Shown in pieces: positions 1-7,693 of a stretch of 44,260 bases of DNA. A model generated the notes under the pieces. The model was given only the letters and a program-made list of their open reading frames with translations, did no database searches and was not told where the DNA came from. The position numbers and the translations under genes are program-made. Source of the DNA: an uncultured Pelagibacteraceae bacterium (GTDB lineage Bacteria > Pseudomonadota > Alphaproteobacteria > Pelagibacterales > Pelagibacteraceae); the NCBI GenBank assembly GCA_902544985.1, contig CACCFV010000007.1, positions 1-44,260 on the forward strand, in the 5' to 3' direction. Every line of letters starts with the position of its first letter. Within the stretch, counting starts at the first letter, position 1.

Positions 1-182
1 TTAAGTTTTAACCTTGATTTTAAAGAACCTAAAATCTTCCCTCTTCCACAACCAATATCTAAAATTTTAAAATTTGAATTAATTTTGGTATTTTTGATTA
101 AAAAATTATTAAAAGAATTAATATAATTTTGTGAAGATAACCAGGTTTTATTGTCCCAATTTTTAATGACAACTGATGCCAT
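1..182 (-). CDS. SAM-dependent methyltransferase, N-terminal part (runs off the window)
   Basis: The minus strand reads from an ATG at 182 to the window edge without a stop, giving about 60 residues. Near residue 44 it carries the class I methyltransferase motif I (LDIGCGRGK), the glycine-rich loop that binds S-adenosylmethionine. The start lies inside the 3' end of the upstream DUF4396 gene, overlapping it by 20 bp, so the two are probably cotranscribed. The catalytic half is outside the window, so the substrate cannot be inferred. The fold call is fairly safe; the exact start is less so. Confidence 0.7.
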   Translation of the reverse strand, partial: MASVVIKNWDNKTWLSSQNYINSFNNFLIKNTKINSNFKILDIGCGRGKILGSLKSRLKL

Positions 183-600
183 ATTTTTTTAATCTCCAAT
201 AATTATATGGCCATGGTGTTAAAAAACCTACAATAAGCATTAAAGGTACAACCCACCAGGTTAATATTGCTCCACCAGTTAAAAAGTAATCAGTTAAATT
301 CATTGTGGTTTCCATACTTATCATTGAAATAAAACTCATCCCTAATGCTGTTTTTAAAGCTTTGTTAAATTCTAAATTTTGACGGATTAAAATAATTGTT
401 TCTAAAATTATACTTGTAATCAACCCATTGATAATTGCTAATATCATAATGGCTAAAACCGGGAATGGTATTTTAGTCAATTGAAAAAATAAAATTGTTC
501 CAAAATCTCCAATCGAACACCCAAGTAAACACCAAGCAGTATTTTTAGCACTTTGTTTCCATGTGTGTGAACAAGACCAATCAAATGTAGTGGTTTCCAT
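163..600 (-). CDS. DUF4396 family membrane protein
   Basis: A 145-residue protein with about four hydrophobic segments (roughly residues 23-40, 45-70, 85-100 and 110-130). It has the N-terminal HTWKQSAKNTAWCLLGCSIGD segment and ends in a P-Y-N-Y-W-R-L-K motif, which I recognise as DUF4396. Its function is unknown. It is probably an integral inner-membrane protein, and members are often near metal or sulfur metabolism genes. It is divergent from the ETHE1-like gene across only 22 bp, so they share a promoter region. Its 3' end overlaps the methyltransferase start. Confidence 0.75.
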   Translation of the reverse strand: METTTFDWSCSHTWKQSAKNTAWCLLGCSIGDFGTILFFQLTKIPFPVLAIMILAIINGLITSIILETIILIRQNLEFNKALKTALGMSFISMISMETTMNLTDYFLTGGAILTWWVVPLMLIVGFLTPWPYNYWRLKKYGISCH

Positions 601-622
601 TCTTATATGATAATGTTTAGTT

Positions 623-1303
623 ATGATTTTTAAACAACTATTTGATCAAAAATCTAGCACATACACATACTTAATTGCCTCATCTAAAGGAAGAGAAGCT
701 TTGATAATTGATCCAGTTTTAGAAAACGTAAGTGATTACATAATTTTATTAAAAGAATTAGATTTAAGATTAGTAAAAGTAATTGACACACATATACACG
801 CTGATCATGTGACAGGTGCTTCAAAATTAAAAGACATTACGAAATGCTCCACAATAATGGGCGATCATACTCCAGCTGATGCTGTTGAAATTAAAGTAAA
901 AGATGATGAATATATAAATTTAGAAAATTTAAAAATTAAAGCAATGTATACCCCGGGTCATACTTCAGATAGTTATAGTTTTTTGATGGATAATTATCTT
1001 TTTTCTGGTGACACATTGCTGATAAATGGAACAGGTCGAACTGATTTTCAAAATGGAGATTCGAAAGATGCATATAACTCAATTTTTAATAAACTATTAA
1101 AACTTCCTGATGAAACTTTTTTATATCCTGCTCACGATTATAAAGGAGAAAAAGTGAGTACTATTGGTAAAGAAAAAAAACAAAATCCAAGATTACAGGT
1201 TAGTAGCGTAGATGAATATGTTGAGCTAATGAACAATCTAAAACTAAAAAAACCCACTGAAATTGATTTTAATGTTGCAAAAAATATTAATTTAGGTGCT
1301 TAA
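623..1303 (+). CDS. MBL-fold metallohydrolase, ETHE1/persulfide dioxygenase-like
   Basis: A 226-residue metallo-beta-lactamase-fold enzyme. The metal motif H57-x-H59-x-D61-H62 is present, with further ligands at H113 (TPGHT), D130 (SGDT) and H171 (PAHDY). The opening MIFKQLFDQKSSTYTYLI and the GTGRTDFQ segment match the ETHE1/Blh class rather than glyoxalase II. ETHE1 enzymes bind one iron and oxidise glutathione persulfide to sulfite. No rhodanese domain is fused. The next gene, on the opposite strand, is a secreted thioredoxin-like protein ending 2 bp away. A broader glyoxylase-type hydrolase cannot be excluded. Confidence 0.8.
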   Translation: MIFKQLFDQKSSTYTYLIASSKGREALIIDPVLENVSDYIILLKELDLRLVKVIDTHIHADHVTGASKLKDITKCSTIMGDHTPADAVEIKVKDDEYINLENLKIKAMYTPGHTSDSYSFLMDNYLFSGDTLLINGTGRTDFQNGDSKDAYNSIFNKLLKLPDETFLYPAHDYKGEKVSTIGKEKKQNPRLQVSSVDEYVELMNNLKLKKPTEIDFNVAKNINLGA

Positions 1304-1304
1304 T

Positions 1305-1694
1305 TTAAATTGAGGCTTTTAATGCTTCGTAAATTAAATCTTCGGTTGTTTCACCAATACTTCTATAAACTTCTTGATTACCTTTAAAAATTATTAATGT
1401 TGTTTGATATTGTACATCAAAAAAATTAGAGATTTCCTTTTTAGTCACATCGAATGAAAAATATTCAATATTATCAAATTTAATGTCTAATAATTCACCT
1501 TTATTTTTTGCATTCTGAAGGATTTTCATTTGACCAGCACATGATGGGCAATATTTTATCCAAGAACTGATTACTACAATTTTTCCATCTGATTGAGCTT
1601 TATCAAACAACTCTTTCTTAAAAGTTGTTTCTTTTTCCATTGCATTTGCGCTTAATGAAAATAAAAAGAAAATTGATATTAATAATTTTTTCAT
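1305..1694 (-). CDS. Secreted thioredoxin-like protein
   Basis: A 129-residue protein with an N-terminal signal peptide (basic MKK, hydrophobic core, SANA cleavage site near residue 18). A thioredoxin-like domain follows, with an active-site C-P-S-C at residues 49-52 preceded by WIKY. The sequence FDVQYQTTLIIFKGNQEVYRS resembles the cis-Pro strand of the fold, but threonine occupies the usual proline position. It would act in the periplasm as a thiol-disulfide protein. It lies 6 bp from azlD on the same strand and converges with the ETHE1-like gene. The specific partner is unknown. Confidence 0.75.
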   Translation of the reverse strand: MKKLLISIFFLFSLSANAMEKETTFKKELFDKAQSDGKIVVISSWIKYCPSCAGQMKILQNAKNKGELLDIKFDNIEYFSFDVTKKEISNFFDVQYQTTLIIFKGNQEVYRSIGETTEDLIYEALKASI

Positions 1695-1700
1695 AATTTT

Positions 1701-2015
1701 TTATAGCATAAAAATTAAAAACCAATAAGAAGCTAACCCTGAGATAATTGTCGCAATAATATTTTGACTTATTATTCCAATTAACATTGCAATTATTGCT
1801 GCCATTATTTTTGGATTGTTTTCTAATTGGAAATCTCCAGAGTTATCCAAAAAAATAGCAGGAAATATAATTGCAGGAAAAATTGCTGAGGGTACAAAAG
1901 AGAGAATTTCCCTTATTCTATCATTGAACATTTCTTTCTTTAATAATGCTATCATTGAAAACCTTGTCAAAAAAGTTATCAAACCACAGTATATAATTAA
2001 TAGCCAATTACTCAT
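1701..2015 (-). CDS. azlD: AzlD family branched-chain amino acid exporter, small subunit
   Basis: A 104-residue protein with about four hydrophobic helices and the N-terminal TFLTRFSMIALL segment usual for AzlD. The family pairs with AzlC to form a two-component inner-membrane exporter, described for branched-chain amino acids (BrnFE/AzlCD). Its start overlaps the end of azlC by 8 bp, so translation is probably coupled. Size and order are standard for the pair. The exported substrate in this organism is not shown by sequence. Confidence 0.85.
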   Translation of the reverse strand: MSNWLLIIYCGLITFLTRFSMIALLKKEMFNDRIREILSFVPSAIFPAIIFPAIFLDNSGDFQLENNPKIMAAIIAMLIGIISQNIIATIISGLASYWFLIFML

Positions 2016-2703
2016 TAGTTTTGACCAACTTAGTTAAAATTGCTGCAGTAACTAAAGCAGTTACTCCGGCAACAATTACATATGCTTTATAAGGAACATA
2101 ATTAAATCCAAACGTTGCCACTAATCCTGAGATAATTATCACAATCACATTTATTAATTTTCTAAAATCATTAACCAGTAATGCTAAAAAAGTTAACGGT
2201 ACTGCAAAACTTAAACCTAGTTTTTCAGGAATAAAAGCTCCTAAAACAATTCCTAAAAAAGTGGTTGTCTGCCAAATAACCCAACAAGTAATACCACCAC
2301 CAAATAAATGAAAATATTTATCTTTATCTTTATTTTTTTTAAAATACTCATTTGATCTTGCAAAAGCTTGATCAACTAAAAAATATGAGATTACAATTTT
2401 CCAAACAAGTTTTAAATCTGATAAATGCTCAGAAACAACAGCTCCATACAAAAGATGTCTTGAGTTCACTGCTCCAACTGAACTTATTATAACTAAAGAT
2501 GAAGCGCCTCCTGAAAATAATTGGAGTAAAACAATTTGCGAAGCACCACCAAAGACTATTAATGACATTCCCATTGTTTCTATTGGGCTAAATCCAATAT
2601 CGATTGAAAGAACCCCAAATATTAAACCAAATGGAACAACTGGAATCATCAGTGGGCTAACATCAAAAATACCCTTTAAAAAAACTCTAAATTTATTATT
2701 CAT
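2008..2703 (-). CDS. azlC: AzlC family branched-chain amino acid exporter, large subunit
   Basis: A 231-residue membrane protein with multiple hydrophobic segments and AzlC hallmarks: PFGLIFGVLS, the MSLIVFGGASQ motif around residues 46-56, and NSRHLLYGA around 80-88. It forms the large subunit of the AzlCD amino acid exporter in the inner membrane. Its stop lies within azlD (8-bp overlap). It begins 15 bp after the iron-transport ATPase gene, on the same strand, so it could be read through from the iron operon. Confidence 0.88.
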   Translation of the reverse strand: MNNKFRVFLKGIFDVSPLMIPVVPFGLIFGVLSIDIGFSPIETMGMSLIVFGGASQIVLLQLFSGGASSLVIISSVGAVNSRHLLYGAVVSEHLSDLKLVWKIVISYFLVDQAFARSNEYFKKNKDKDKYFHLFGGGITCWVIWQTTTFLGIVLGAFIPEKLGLSFAVPLTFLALLVNDFRKLINVIVIIISGLVATFGFNYVPYKAYVIVAGVTALVTAAILTKLVKTNE

Positions 2704-2718
2704 TTTAGAGAGTTTTTA

Positions 2719-3780
2719 TTAGAAGCAAACAATATGATCAATATGAATTGGTCTTTTTATGCCAAATTTTTCATTCTCGTCGTGTTGATGAATATGATGA
2801 GAGTGAACAAAAACTGGAATTAATAAATTACTTGGCGTTTTAAGAGTGTAGATAAAATTTGTGCCCCTAAACTTTCTATCTATAACTTCAAACTTTAAAT
2901 TACTTTGGTCATCATGATGCAAGTCCTCTGGTTGAACCAAAAGTTTTACTTTTGATCCTATTGGAAAAGGTTTATTAAAATTACCCGTAATTGTTCCAAG
3001 ATCTTTATTTTCTAAACTTTTAGGACTTGTAACCTCTGCAGGAATTAGGATGCCTCTATTTAAAAAATTAACTACTTCTATTGAGTTGGGTAAATGATAA
3101 ACATTATATGGATCGTCAAATTGTTTGAGTTCCTGATTTAAAATAATTCCGCATTTTGATCCTAAATAAAATGCTTCATAAGAGTCATGAGTTACAATGA
3201 TTGTAGTAATTTTTGAACTTTTTAATATTTTTTTCAATTTTTCCTGTATTTCTTCTTTAAAACTTTGATCAACATTTGATAGTGGTTCATCTAATAATAG
3301 TAGGTCTGGATTAGTGATTAAAGATCTCGCAAGTGAAGCTCTTTGAGCTTCTCCAGCACTAATTTCATGTGGAAATTTATTTAAAATTAAAGAGATATCG
3401 AGTAGATCGATAATTTCTTGAAAGTTTACATTTTTATCTTTTTTATCTTTATTTCTATCGGCACCTAATAATATATTTTTTTCTACAGTATAATGTGGGA
3501 ATAAACTGTTTTCTTGAAAAGCAAGTGATATATTTCTATTTTCAGGCTCAACATTTTTTTGATTTGAAGATAATACATTTCCTTTTAGCTCTATTGCTCC
3601 CGTTTCAATTTTTTCTAAGCCAGCAATTGTTCTTAAAATTGTAGTTTTACCAATTCCTGATGGACCTAGAAGACATATAATATCTCCCTCATTTTCAATT
3701 GCAAAAGACACATTGGCTACTTTTGTTTTGCCTCCAACTTTAAAGTCAACATTTTTTACTTCAAAAAAATTTTTACTCAT
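2719..3780 (-). CDS. fbpC: Iron(III) ABC transporter ATP-binding protein (FbpC/SfuC-type)
   Basis: A 353-residue ABC ATPase. Walker A GPSGIGKT is at 39-46, a Q-loop (AFQEN) near 88, a degenerate signature SAGEAQ at 141-146 in place of LSGGQ, Walker B LLLDEP at 161-166, and a C-terminal TOBE-like region with a histidine-rich stretch (HHDD, HSHHIHQHD). It energises uptake of ferric iron by the permease, whose stop overlaps this start by 8 bp. The gene order binding protein, small protein, permease, ATPase supports the assignment. The C-terminal histidines could bind metal, but that is only inference. Confidence 0.85.
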   Translation of the reverse strand: MSKNFFEVKNVDFKVGGKTKVANVSFAIENEGDIICLLGPSGIGKTTILRTIAGLEKIETGAIELKGNVLSSNQKNVEPENRNISLAFQENSLFPHYTVEKNILLGADRNKDKKDKNVNFQEIIDLLDISLILNKFPHEISAGEAQRASLARSLITNPDLLLLDEPLSNVDQSFKEEIQEKLKKILKSSKITTIIVTHDSYEAFYLGSKCGIILNQELKQFDDPYNVYHLPNSIEVVNFLNRGILIPAEVTSPKSLENKDLGTITGNFNKPFPIGSKVKLLVQPEDLHHDDQSNLKFEVIDRKFRGTNFIYTLKTPSNLLIPVFVHSHHIHQHDENEKFGIKRPIHIDHIVCF

Positions 3781-5398
3781 TGTTTTCTCTTAAAATATAT
3801 TTTGAGCTAATTATAATGAATAAAGATGCAATTGATATCAAAAATAAAGAAGGTACAGCAGCTGCCTCTAGTAAATCCTCTGAAGCAGAAATATATGCTG
3901 TAGTTGCAAAAGTTTCAAAATTAAAAGGTCTTAAGATTAATGTTATAGGTAGTTCCCTAATTATCTCTAATGAAATTAAAATAATTATAAATAATAAGGA
4001 ATTTCTTAAGAAAGGAATGTGAATATTCATAAAGGTCTTTCTTTTTGAGTAACCAAGTAAGTATGCACTTTCATCAACAGATATATTTATTTTTTCATAT
4101 CCTGATTTTATTCCATTAAATGCTAAAGAGTAAAATCTTACGAAATAAACTAATACTAATCCTAAAATAGAACCAATAAAAACTTTCTTGATAGAGTTAA
4201 ATCCCAAAGATTTAATTATGCTATTATCAAACCATGCAATAAAACTTATAAATGCAATAGCTAAAATAACTCCTGGAATTGCATATCCTGAAATAGATAA
4301 AGTTGATAAAACATTTAAGACTTTATTTTTAGAAACTCTATTTCCATAATTAGATATTAATGAGAATAAAATTAAAACAAAGCTAGACAATATTACAATG
4401 TAAAGAGTATTTGTTAAAAGTTCAAAAATTTCTAAATCAAATAAATTTTCTGGAAATTTAATTGTCCAATACATCATTTGGAGTAACGGAAATAAAAAAC
4501 TAAAAAAGAATATTAAAAAACAATATGAAAATGCATATAAAGATTTATTTCCAATAAGTTTAATCTTTACTTTTTGTTTAAATCCTCCTCGAGAAATAAA
4601 ATGATACCGTGCGTTTTTTCTAGAAAAATTCTCCAAAATAAATAATGCAAAAATGAATAGTAACAAGAAAAAGGATATTCTATTCGCAAAGGCTAAATCA
4701 TCAAAAGCTATCCAGGAATTATAGATTCCAGTTGTAAGAGTATTGATTGAAAAAAAATCAACTGCACCAAATTCTGCTAAAGTTTCCATCGCAACTAAAG
4801 ATAGTCCAGCAACAATTGCGGGCCGAGCTGCTGGAAGTACTATCTTGTAAAAAGATTCAAATTTTGAAAAACCTAGGTTTTTTCCTAGATCAATAAGACT
4901 TTGAGATTGGTATAAAAATGAGGCTCTGGCTAAAATATAAACATATGCAAACAAAGAGAAAGAGATAGATAATATTGCGCCTAACATGCCGTCAAATTTA
5001 GGAATGTGTTGGTTATAATTTCCTTCTCCAAAAAGATTTTTTAAGACTGTATATGCGGTGCCATAATTTTCAAAAAAAGCAGTTAGTGAATATGCATAAA
5101 TATAAGGCGGTACTGCAAAAGATAAAATTAATGCCCATTTAAAAAAATTAGAAAATGGAAAATCAAAAAAAGATACCAAATAAGCTGAGCTAGTACCTAT
5201 AATAAATGTCAAAACAAGAACACATATTAATAATACTGATGAATTAAAAATGTACTCGATTAAAAATGTATTTTTTAAAAGTTCATAATAATTTGAAGTT
5301 TCTTCAAAGAAACTTGTAAATACAGTAATTATTGGAATTATAACAAATATTGAAACCAATAATGAGAAAAAAAACCATATGTTAAAAAATTTATACAT
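3773..5398 (-). CDS. fbpB: Iron(III) ABC transporter permease, fused double domain (FbpB-type)
   Basis: A 541-residue integral membrane protein with about twelve hydrophobic helices arranged as two permease domains. EAA-like loops are visible in each half: DLGKNLGFSKFESFYKIVLPAARP around residue 175 and ESAYLLGYSKRKTFMNIHIPFLR around 445. This two-in-one architecture and length are normal for FbpB/SfuB ferric permeases. The start is 113 bp after the stop of the small Cys protein, with a strong hairpin in between, which may lower its expression relative to the binding protein. Confidence 0.88.
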   Translation of the reverse strand: MYKFFNIWFFFSLLVSIFVIIPIITVFTSFFEETSNYYELLKNTFLIEYIFNSSVLLICVLVLTFIIGTSSAYLVSFFDFPFSNFFKWALILSFAVPPYIYAYSLTAFFENYGTAYTVLKNLFGEGNYNQHIPKFDGMLGAILSISFSLFAYVYILARASFLYQSQSLIDLGKNLGFSKFESFYKIVLPAARPAIVAGLSLVAMETLAEFGAVDFFSINTLTTGIYNSWIAFDDLAFANRISFFLLLFIFALFILENFSRKNARYHFISRGGFKQKVKIKLIGNKSLYAFSYCFLIFFFSFLFPLLQMMYWTIKFPENLFDLEIFELLTNTLYIVILSSFVLILFSLISNYGNRVSKNKVLNVLSTLSISGYAIPGVILAIAFISFIAWFDNSIIKSLGFNSIKKVFIGSILGLVLVYFVRFYSLAFNGIKSGYEKINISVDESAYLLGYSKRKTFMNIHIPFLRNSLLFIIILISLEIIRELPITLILRPFNFETFATTAYISASEDLLEAAAVPSLFLISIASLFIIISSKYILRENNE

Positions 5399-5465
5399 TT
5401 GAATTTTATATTATATTAATTTTTTTTGGAAAAGTAATTAGTGTTTATTAAGTGTTTCTAATTTA

Positions 5466-5499
5466 GTGTCCACCATAAATCTCCATTTACGATGGACAC
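5466..5499 (-). terminator. Stem-loop between iron binding-protein genes and the permease
   Basis: Two 14-nt arms (5466-5479 and 5486-5499) enclose a 6-nt loop. Read as minus-strand RNA, all 14 positions pair (12 Watson-Crick and two G-U). Read as plus-strand RNA, the same two positions become A-C mismatches, so the structure suits the minus transcript. It starts 12 bp after the small gene's stop. There is no U-tract after it, so it may be an mRNA-stabilising or attenuating element rather than a full terminator. Confidence 0.65.
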
Positions 5500-5511
5500 C
5501 GGAAAGAAAAA

Positions 5512-5682
5512 TTAAAAATCGAAAACTTTAAGGAGATGCGGAACTTCCTTAGGTTCGATTTCCTCTAGTTTTCTTTTATTTATTCTTTGATCGATTTTTT
5601 TACACTCCATAATACATGGGGAACATGCGTTGGAAGATTTATTTAAATCAATCTCTGAAATAAATTTTTTTTCTTGTTTCAT
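5512..5682 (-). CDS. Small cysteine-rich protein in the iron-uptake operon
   Basis: A 56-residue protein that I do not recognise as a named family. It is charged and soluble-looking, with no signal peptide or membrane segment. A C-x2-C-x3-C cluster (ACSPCIMEC) sits near the middle. I chose the ATG at 5682 because it lies 2 bp after the binding-protein stop and has a GGAAG ribosome site at good spacing; an ATG at 5694 is possible. The position between binding protein and permease suggests a role in iron uptake or sensing, and the cysteines could bind iron or an Fe-S cluster. Both points are inference. Confidence 0.6.
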   Translation of the reverse strand: MKQEKKFISEIDLNKSSNACSPCIMECKKIDQRINKRKLEEIEPKEVPHLLKVFDF

Positions 5683-5684
5683 TG

Positions 5685-6713
5685 TTACTTCCAACCAGCG
5701 GCAGTCATTACTTCTACTGCATCAGCCTGATTTTTTCCATAAGAAGCTAACTTAGTTTTCATATCTTGTTTAAAATCTAATCCTAAGTTATTTACTACTA
5801 ATGGACTTGGTGAAACACCGTTAATCATCGGAAACTCAAAAGTGTTGTTAGTAAAATGCTCTTGAGATTGAGGAGTCAGTAAAAACTCTACAAGTTTGAC
5901 AGCATTAGCTTTATTAGGAGCACCTTTGACTAAAGCTGCACAGCTAACATTCATGTGTGTTCCTCTATCATTTTGATTAGGGAAGAAAGCTTTAACTTTC
6001 TTAGCTGCCTCTTGTTGCTCTGCACCTTTTTTACCAGACAACATAAGTGCTAGATAATAAGTATTAGCTACAGCAATATCCGCTTCTCCTGCTGCGACTG
6101 CCATAATTTGAGCTCTATCATTACCTGTAGGTGTTCTTGCCATATTTGCAACAACTCCTTCAGCCCATTCAGCTGTAGCTTTTTTTCCATTATTTTTAAT
6201 TAATGATGCTACTAAAGATTTATTATAAATATTGCTAGATTTTCTAATTACTAATCTACCTTTCCACTTAGGATCAGCTAAACCTTCATAAGTCATTCCA
6301 GATAATTCTGCACCTGTAACTCTCTCCGGCGAATAATAAATTATTCTAGCTCTCTTAGCTATTCCAACCCATTTATTAGTTCTAAAAGTTTTTGGTACAG
6401 CATCTTTGATTACTGCTGATGTTAAGCCACTTTGAAGTGCACCTTTTGCATCCATTGCTCCACATCTTCCAGCATCAGCTGTAATATATAAGTCAGCAGA
6501 AGAATCAGCACCCTCACTTAGAATTCTTTTTTCTAAAGCACCTGATTTTCCGTTTATCAAATTGACTTTGACTCCAGTCATATTTGTAAACTTAGAATAA
6601 AGCTCACCATCTGCTTTATAATGTCTTGCATTAAAAACATTTACCTCATTTGACATCACAACTGATGAGGCAAATAAAGATGCTATCAATGCAAAAATTG
6701 ATATTTTTCTCAT
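5685..6713 (-). CDS. fbpA: Iron(III) ABC transporter periplasmic binding protein (FbpA/FutA-type)
   Basis: A 342-residue protein from the ATG at 6713, chosen because a GGAG site (6719-6722) lies 5 nt upstream and the signal peptide then starts cleanly as MRKISIFALI. An upstream in-frame ATG at 6734 adds seven residues. The mature protein begins near NEVNVFNARHY. That H-Y pair and the adjacent tyrosines Y219-Y220 (NTYYLAL) are the usual ferric-ion ligands of class C FbpA/FutA proteins. It captures Fe(III) in the periplasm for the downstream permease and ATPase. Two Fur-box-like palindromes sit just upstream. Confidence 0.9.
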   Translation of the reverse strand: MRKISIFALIASLFASSVVMSNEVNVFNARHYKADGELYSKFTNMTGVKVNLINGKSGALEKRILSEGADSSADLYITADAGRCGAMDAKGALQSGLTSAVIKDAVPKTFRTNKWVGIAKRARIIYYSPERVTGAELSGMTYEGLADPKWKGRLVIRKSSNIYNKSLVASLIKNNGKKATAEWAEGVVANMARTPTGNDRAQIMAVAAGEADIAVANTYYLALMLSGKKGAEQQEAAKKVKAFFPNQNDRGTHMNVSCAALVKGAPNKANAVKLVEFLLTPQSQEHFTNNTFEFPMINGVSPSPLVVNNLGLDFKQDMKTKLASYGKNQADAVEVMTAAGWK

Positions 6714-6718
6714 TATTT

Positions 6719-6722
6719 CTCC
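6719..6722 (-). promoter_or_regulatory. Ribosome binding site deciding the fbpA start
   Basis: GGAG on the minus strand, 5 nt upstream of the ATG at 6713. It favours that start over the in-frame ATG at 6734. Confidence 0.6.
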
Positions 6723-6746
6723 ATTCTTCCGCATGATTTAATTGAG

Positions 6747-6781
6747 AATGAGAACTATTCTCATTGAGAATGATTATCAAT
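6747..6781 (-). promoter_or_regulatory. Two overlapping Fur-box-like operators upstream of fbpA
   Basis: There are two 19-bp imperfect palindromes. Positions 6747-6765 have perfect 8-bp arms (AATGAGAA / TTCTCATT) around a 3-bp centre. Positions 6763-6781 contain TGAGAAT-G-ATTATCA, one mismatch from the classic 7-1-7 Fur motif TGATAAT-N-ATTATCA. They share three bases and lie 34 bp or more upstream of the fbpA ATG. Iron-dependent repression of fbpA and the downstream iron genes is the natural reading. Confidence 0.75.
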
Positions 6782-6802
6782 CGCAAAGATGTCGCAGGCT
6801 AG

Positions 6803-7693
6803 CTAAGACTTCCAGTCGCCTATTTTGCTGAATAAAAAGTTCCTAAAAGCCTGAACTCTGGCTGTGTTTTTTAAAGATTGTGGATAAACGAAGTGTGCCT
6901 CTGTAATTGGTCCCTCAGATTTAGGTAAAACTTTAATAATATTGGTCGAATTACTTACTAAATATTCAGGGAGTGCTGCTAAACCTACTCCAGACTCCAC
7001 TGCTAGCAAAAGTCCCATAACACTGTTTACCTTCATTATAGGTTTTCTTTTTTTTCCGTCATGCATGCCTAACTTTAATGCCCACTCTGGATTATAAACT
7101 GGGGAAGGTGCTCCTTTTCCAAATGATATGAATTTGTGTTTATTTAAGTCACTCACAGTTTTTGGCATGCCATATTTTTCTAAATATTTGTTAGACCCAT
7201 AAATATAATATTTTAGATCTATAAGCTTTTTTTGAATATAATTTAATTGTTTAGGTCTTCTCATAAAAATACCAATATCTGCTTGTCTTGTACTTAAGTC
7301 CAACTCCTTATCCTCAAAAATCAACTCAATTTCAACCTCGGGATTTAACCGCATAAATTCCTCAATTCTAGGTGTCAACCAATGAGTTCCAAAACTTCTA
7401 ACTGTTGTAATTGTCAATTTTCCTGTTGGTTTATTTTTTTGATCTCCTAGTGAAGTTTCCACTTCTTTGAGTTTACTTATAACTTCGTGTGCAGTCTTAA
7501 ATACATACTCTCCATTTTCGGTGAGCGTAAGACCTCTTGCGTGTCTCTCAAATAATTGAACTTTTAAGTCTTGTTCCAAAGATTGAATTTGTCTACTTAT
7601 CGCAGATTGACTAAGATTTAGATTTATTGTTGCGTTAGTAAAACTTCCTGCTTCTGCAACTGCATGAAAAATTTTAAGTTTATCCCAGTCCAT
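6803..7693 (-). CDS. LysR family transcriptional regulator
   Basis: A 296-residue LysR-type regulator. The N-terminal winged helix-turn-helix spans about residues 3-60, with the typical AGSFTNATINLNLSQSAISR and LFERHARGLTLTENG segments. A periplasmic-binding-like effector domain follows. Its start overlaps the acuI stop by one base, so it is probably translated from the folE-acuI transcript. Location makes control of acuI or of acrylate/propionate metabolism plausible, but the effector cannot be read from sequence. The fbpA gene downstream has its own operator region. Confidence 0.9.
   Translation of the reverse strand: MDWDKLKIFHAVAEAGSFTNATINLNLSQSAISRQIQSLEQDLKVQLFERHARGLTLTENGEYVFKTAHEVISKLKEVETSLGDQKNKPTGKLTITTVRSFGTHWLTPRIEEFMRLNPEVEIELIFEDKELDLSTRQADIGIFMRRPKQLNYIQKKLIDLKYYIYGSNKYLEKYGMPKTVSDLNKHKFISFGKGAPSPVYNPEWALKLGMHDGKKRKPIMKVNSVMGLLLAVESGVGLAALPEYLVSNSTNIIKVLPKSEGPITEAHFVYPQSLKNTARVQAFRNFLFSKIGDWKS

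Noticed and set aside
3780..4022. Plus-strand frame opposite the ferric permease 3' end
   Set aside because: The permease reading is continuous and motif-bearing, and the plus frame is lysine-rich filler.
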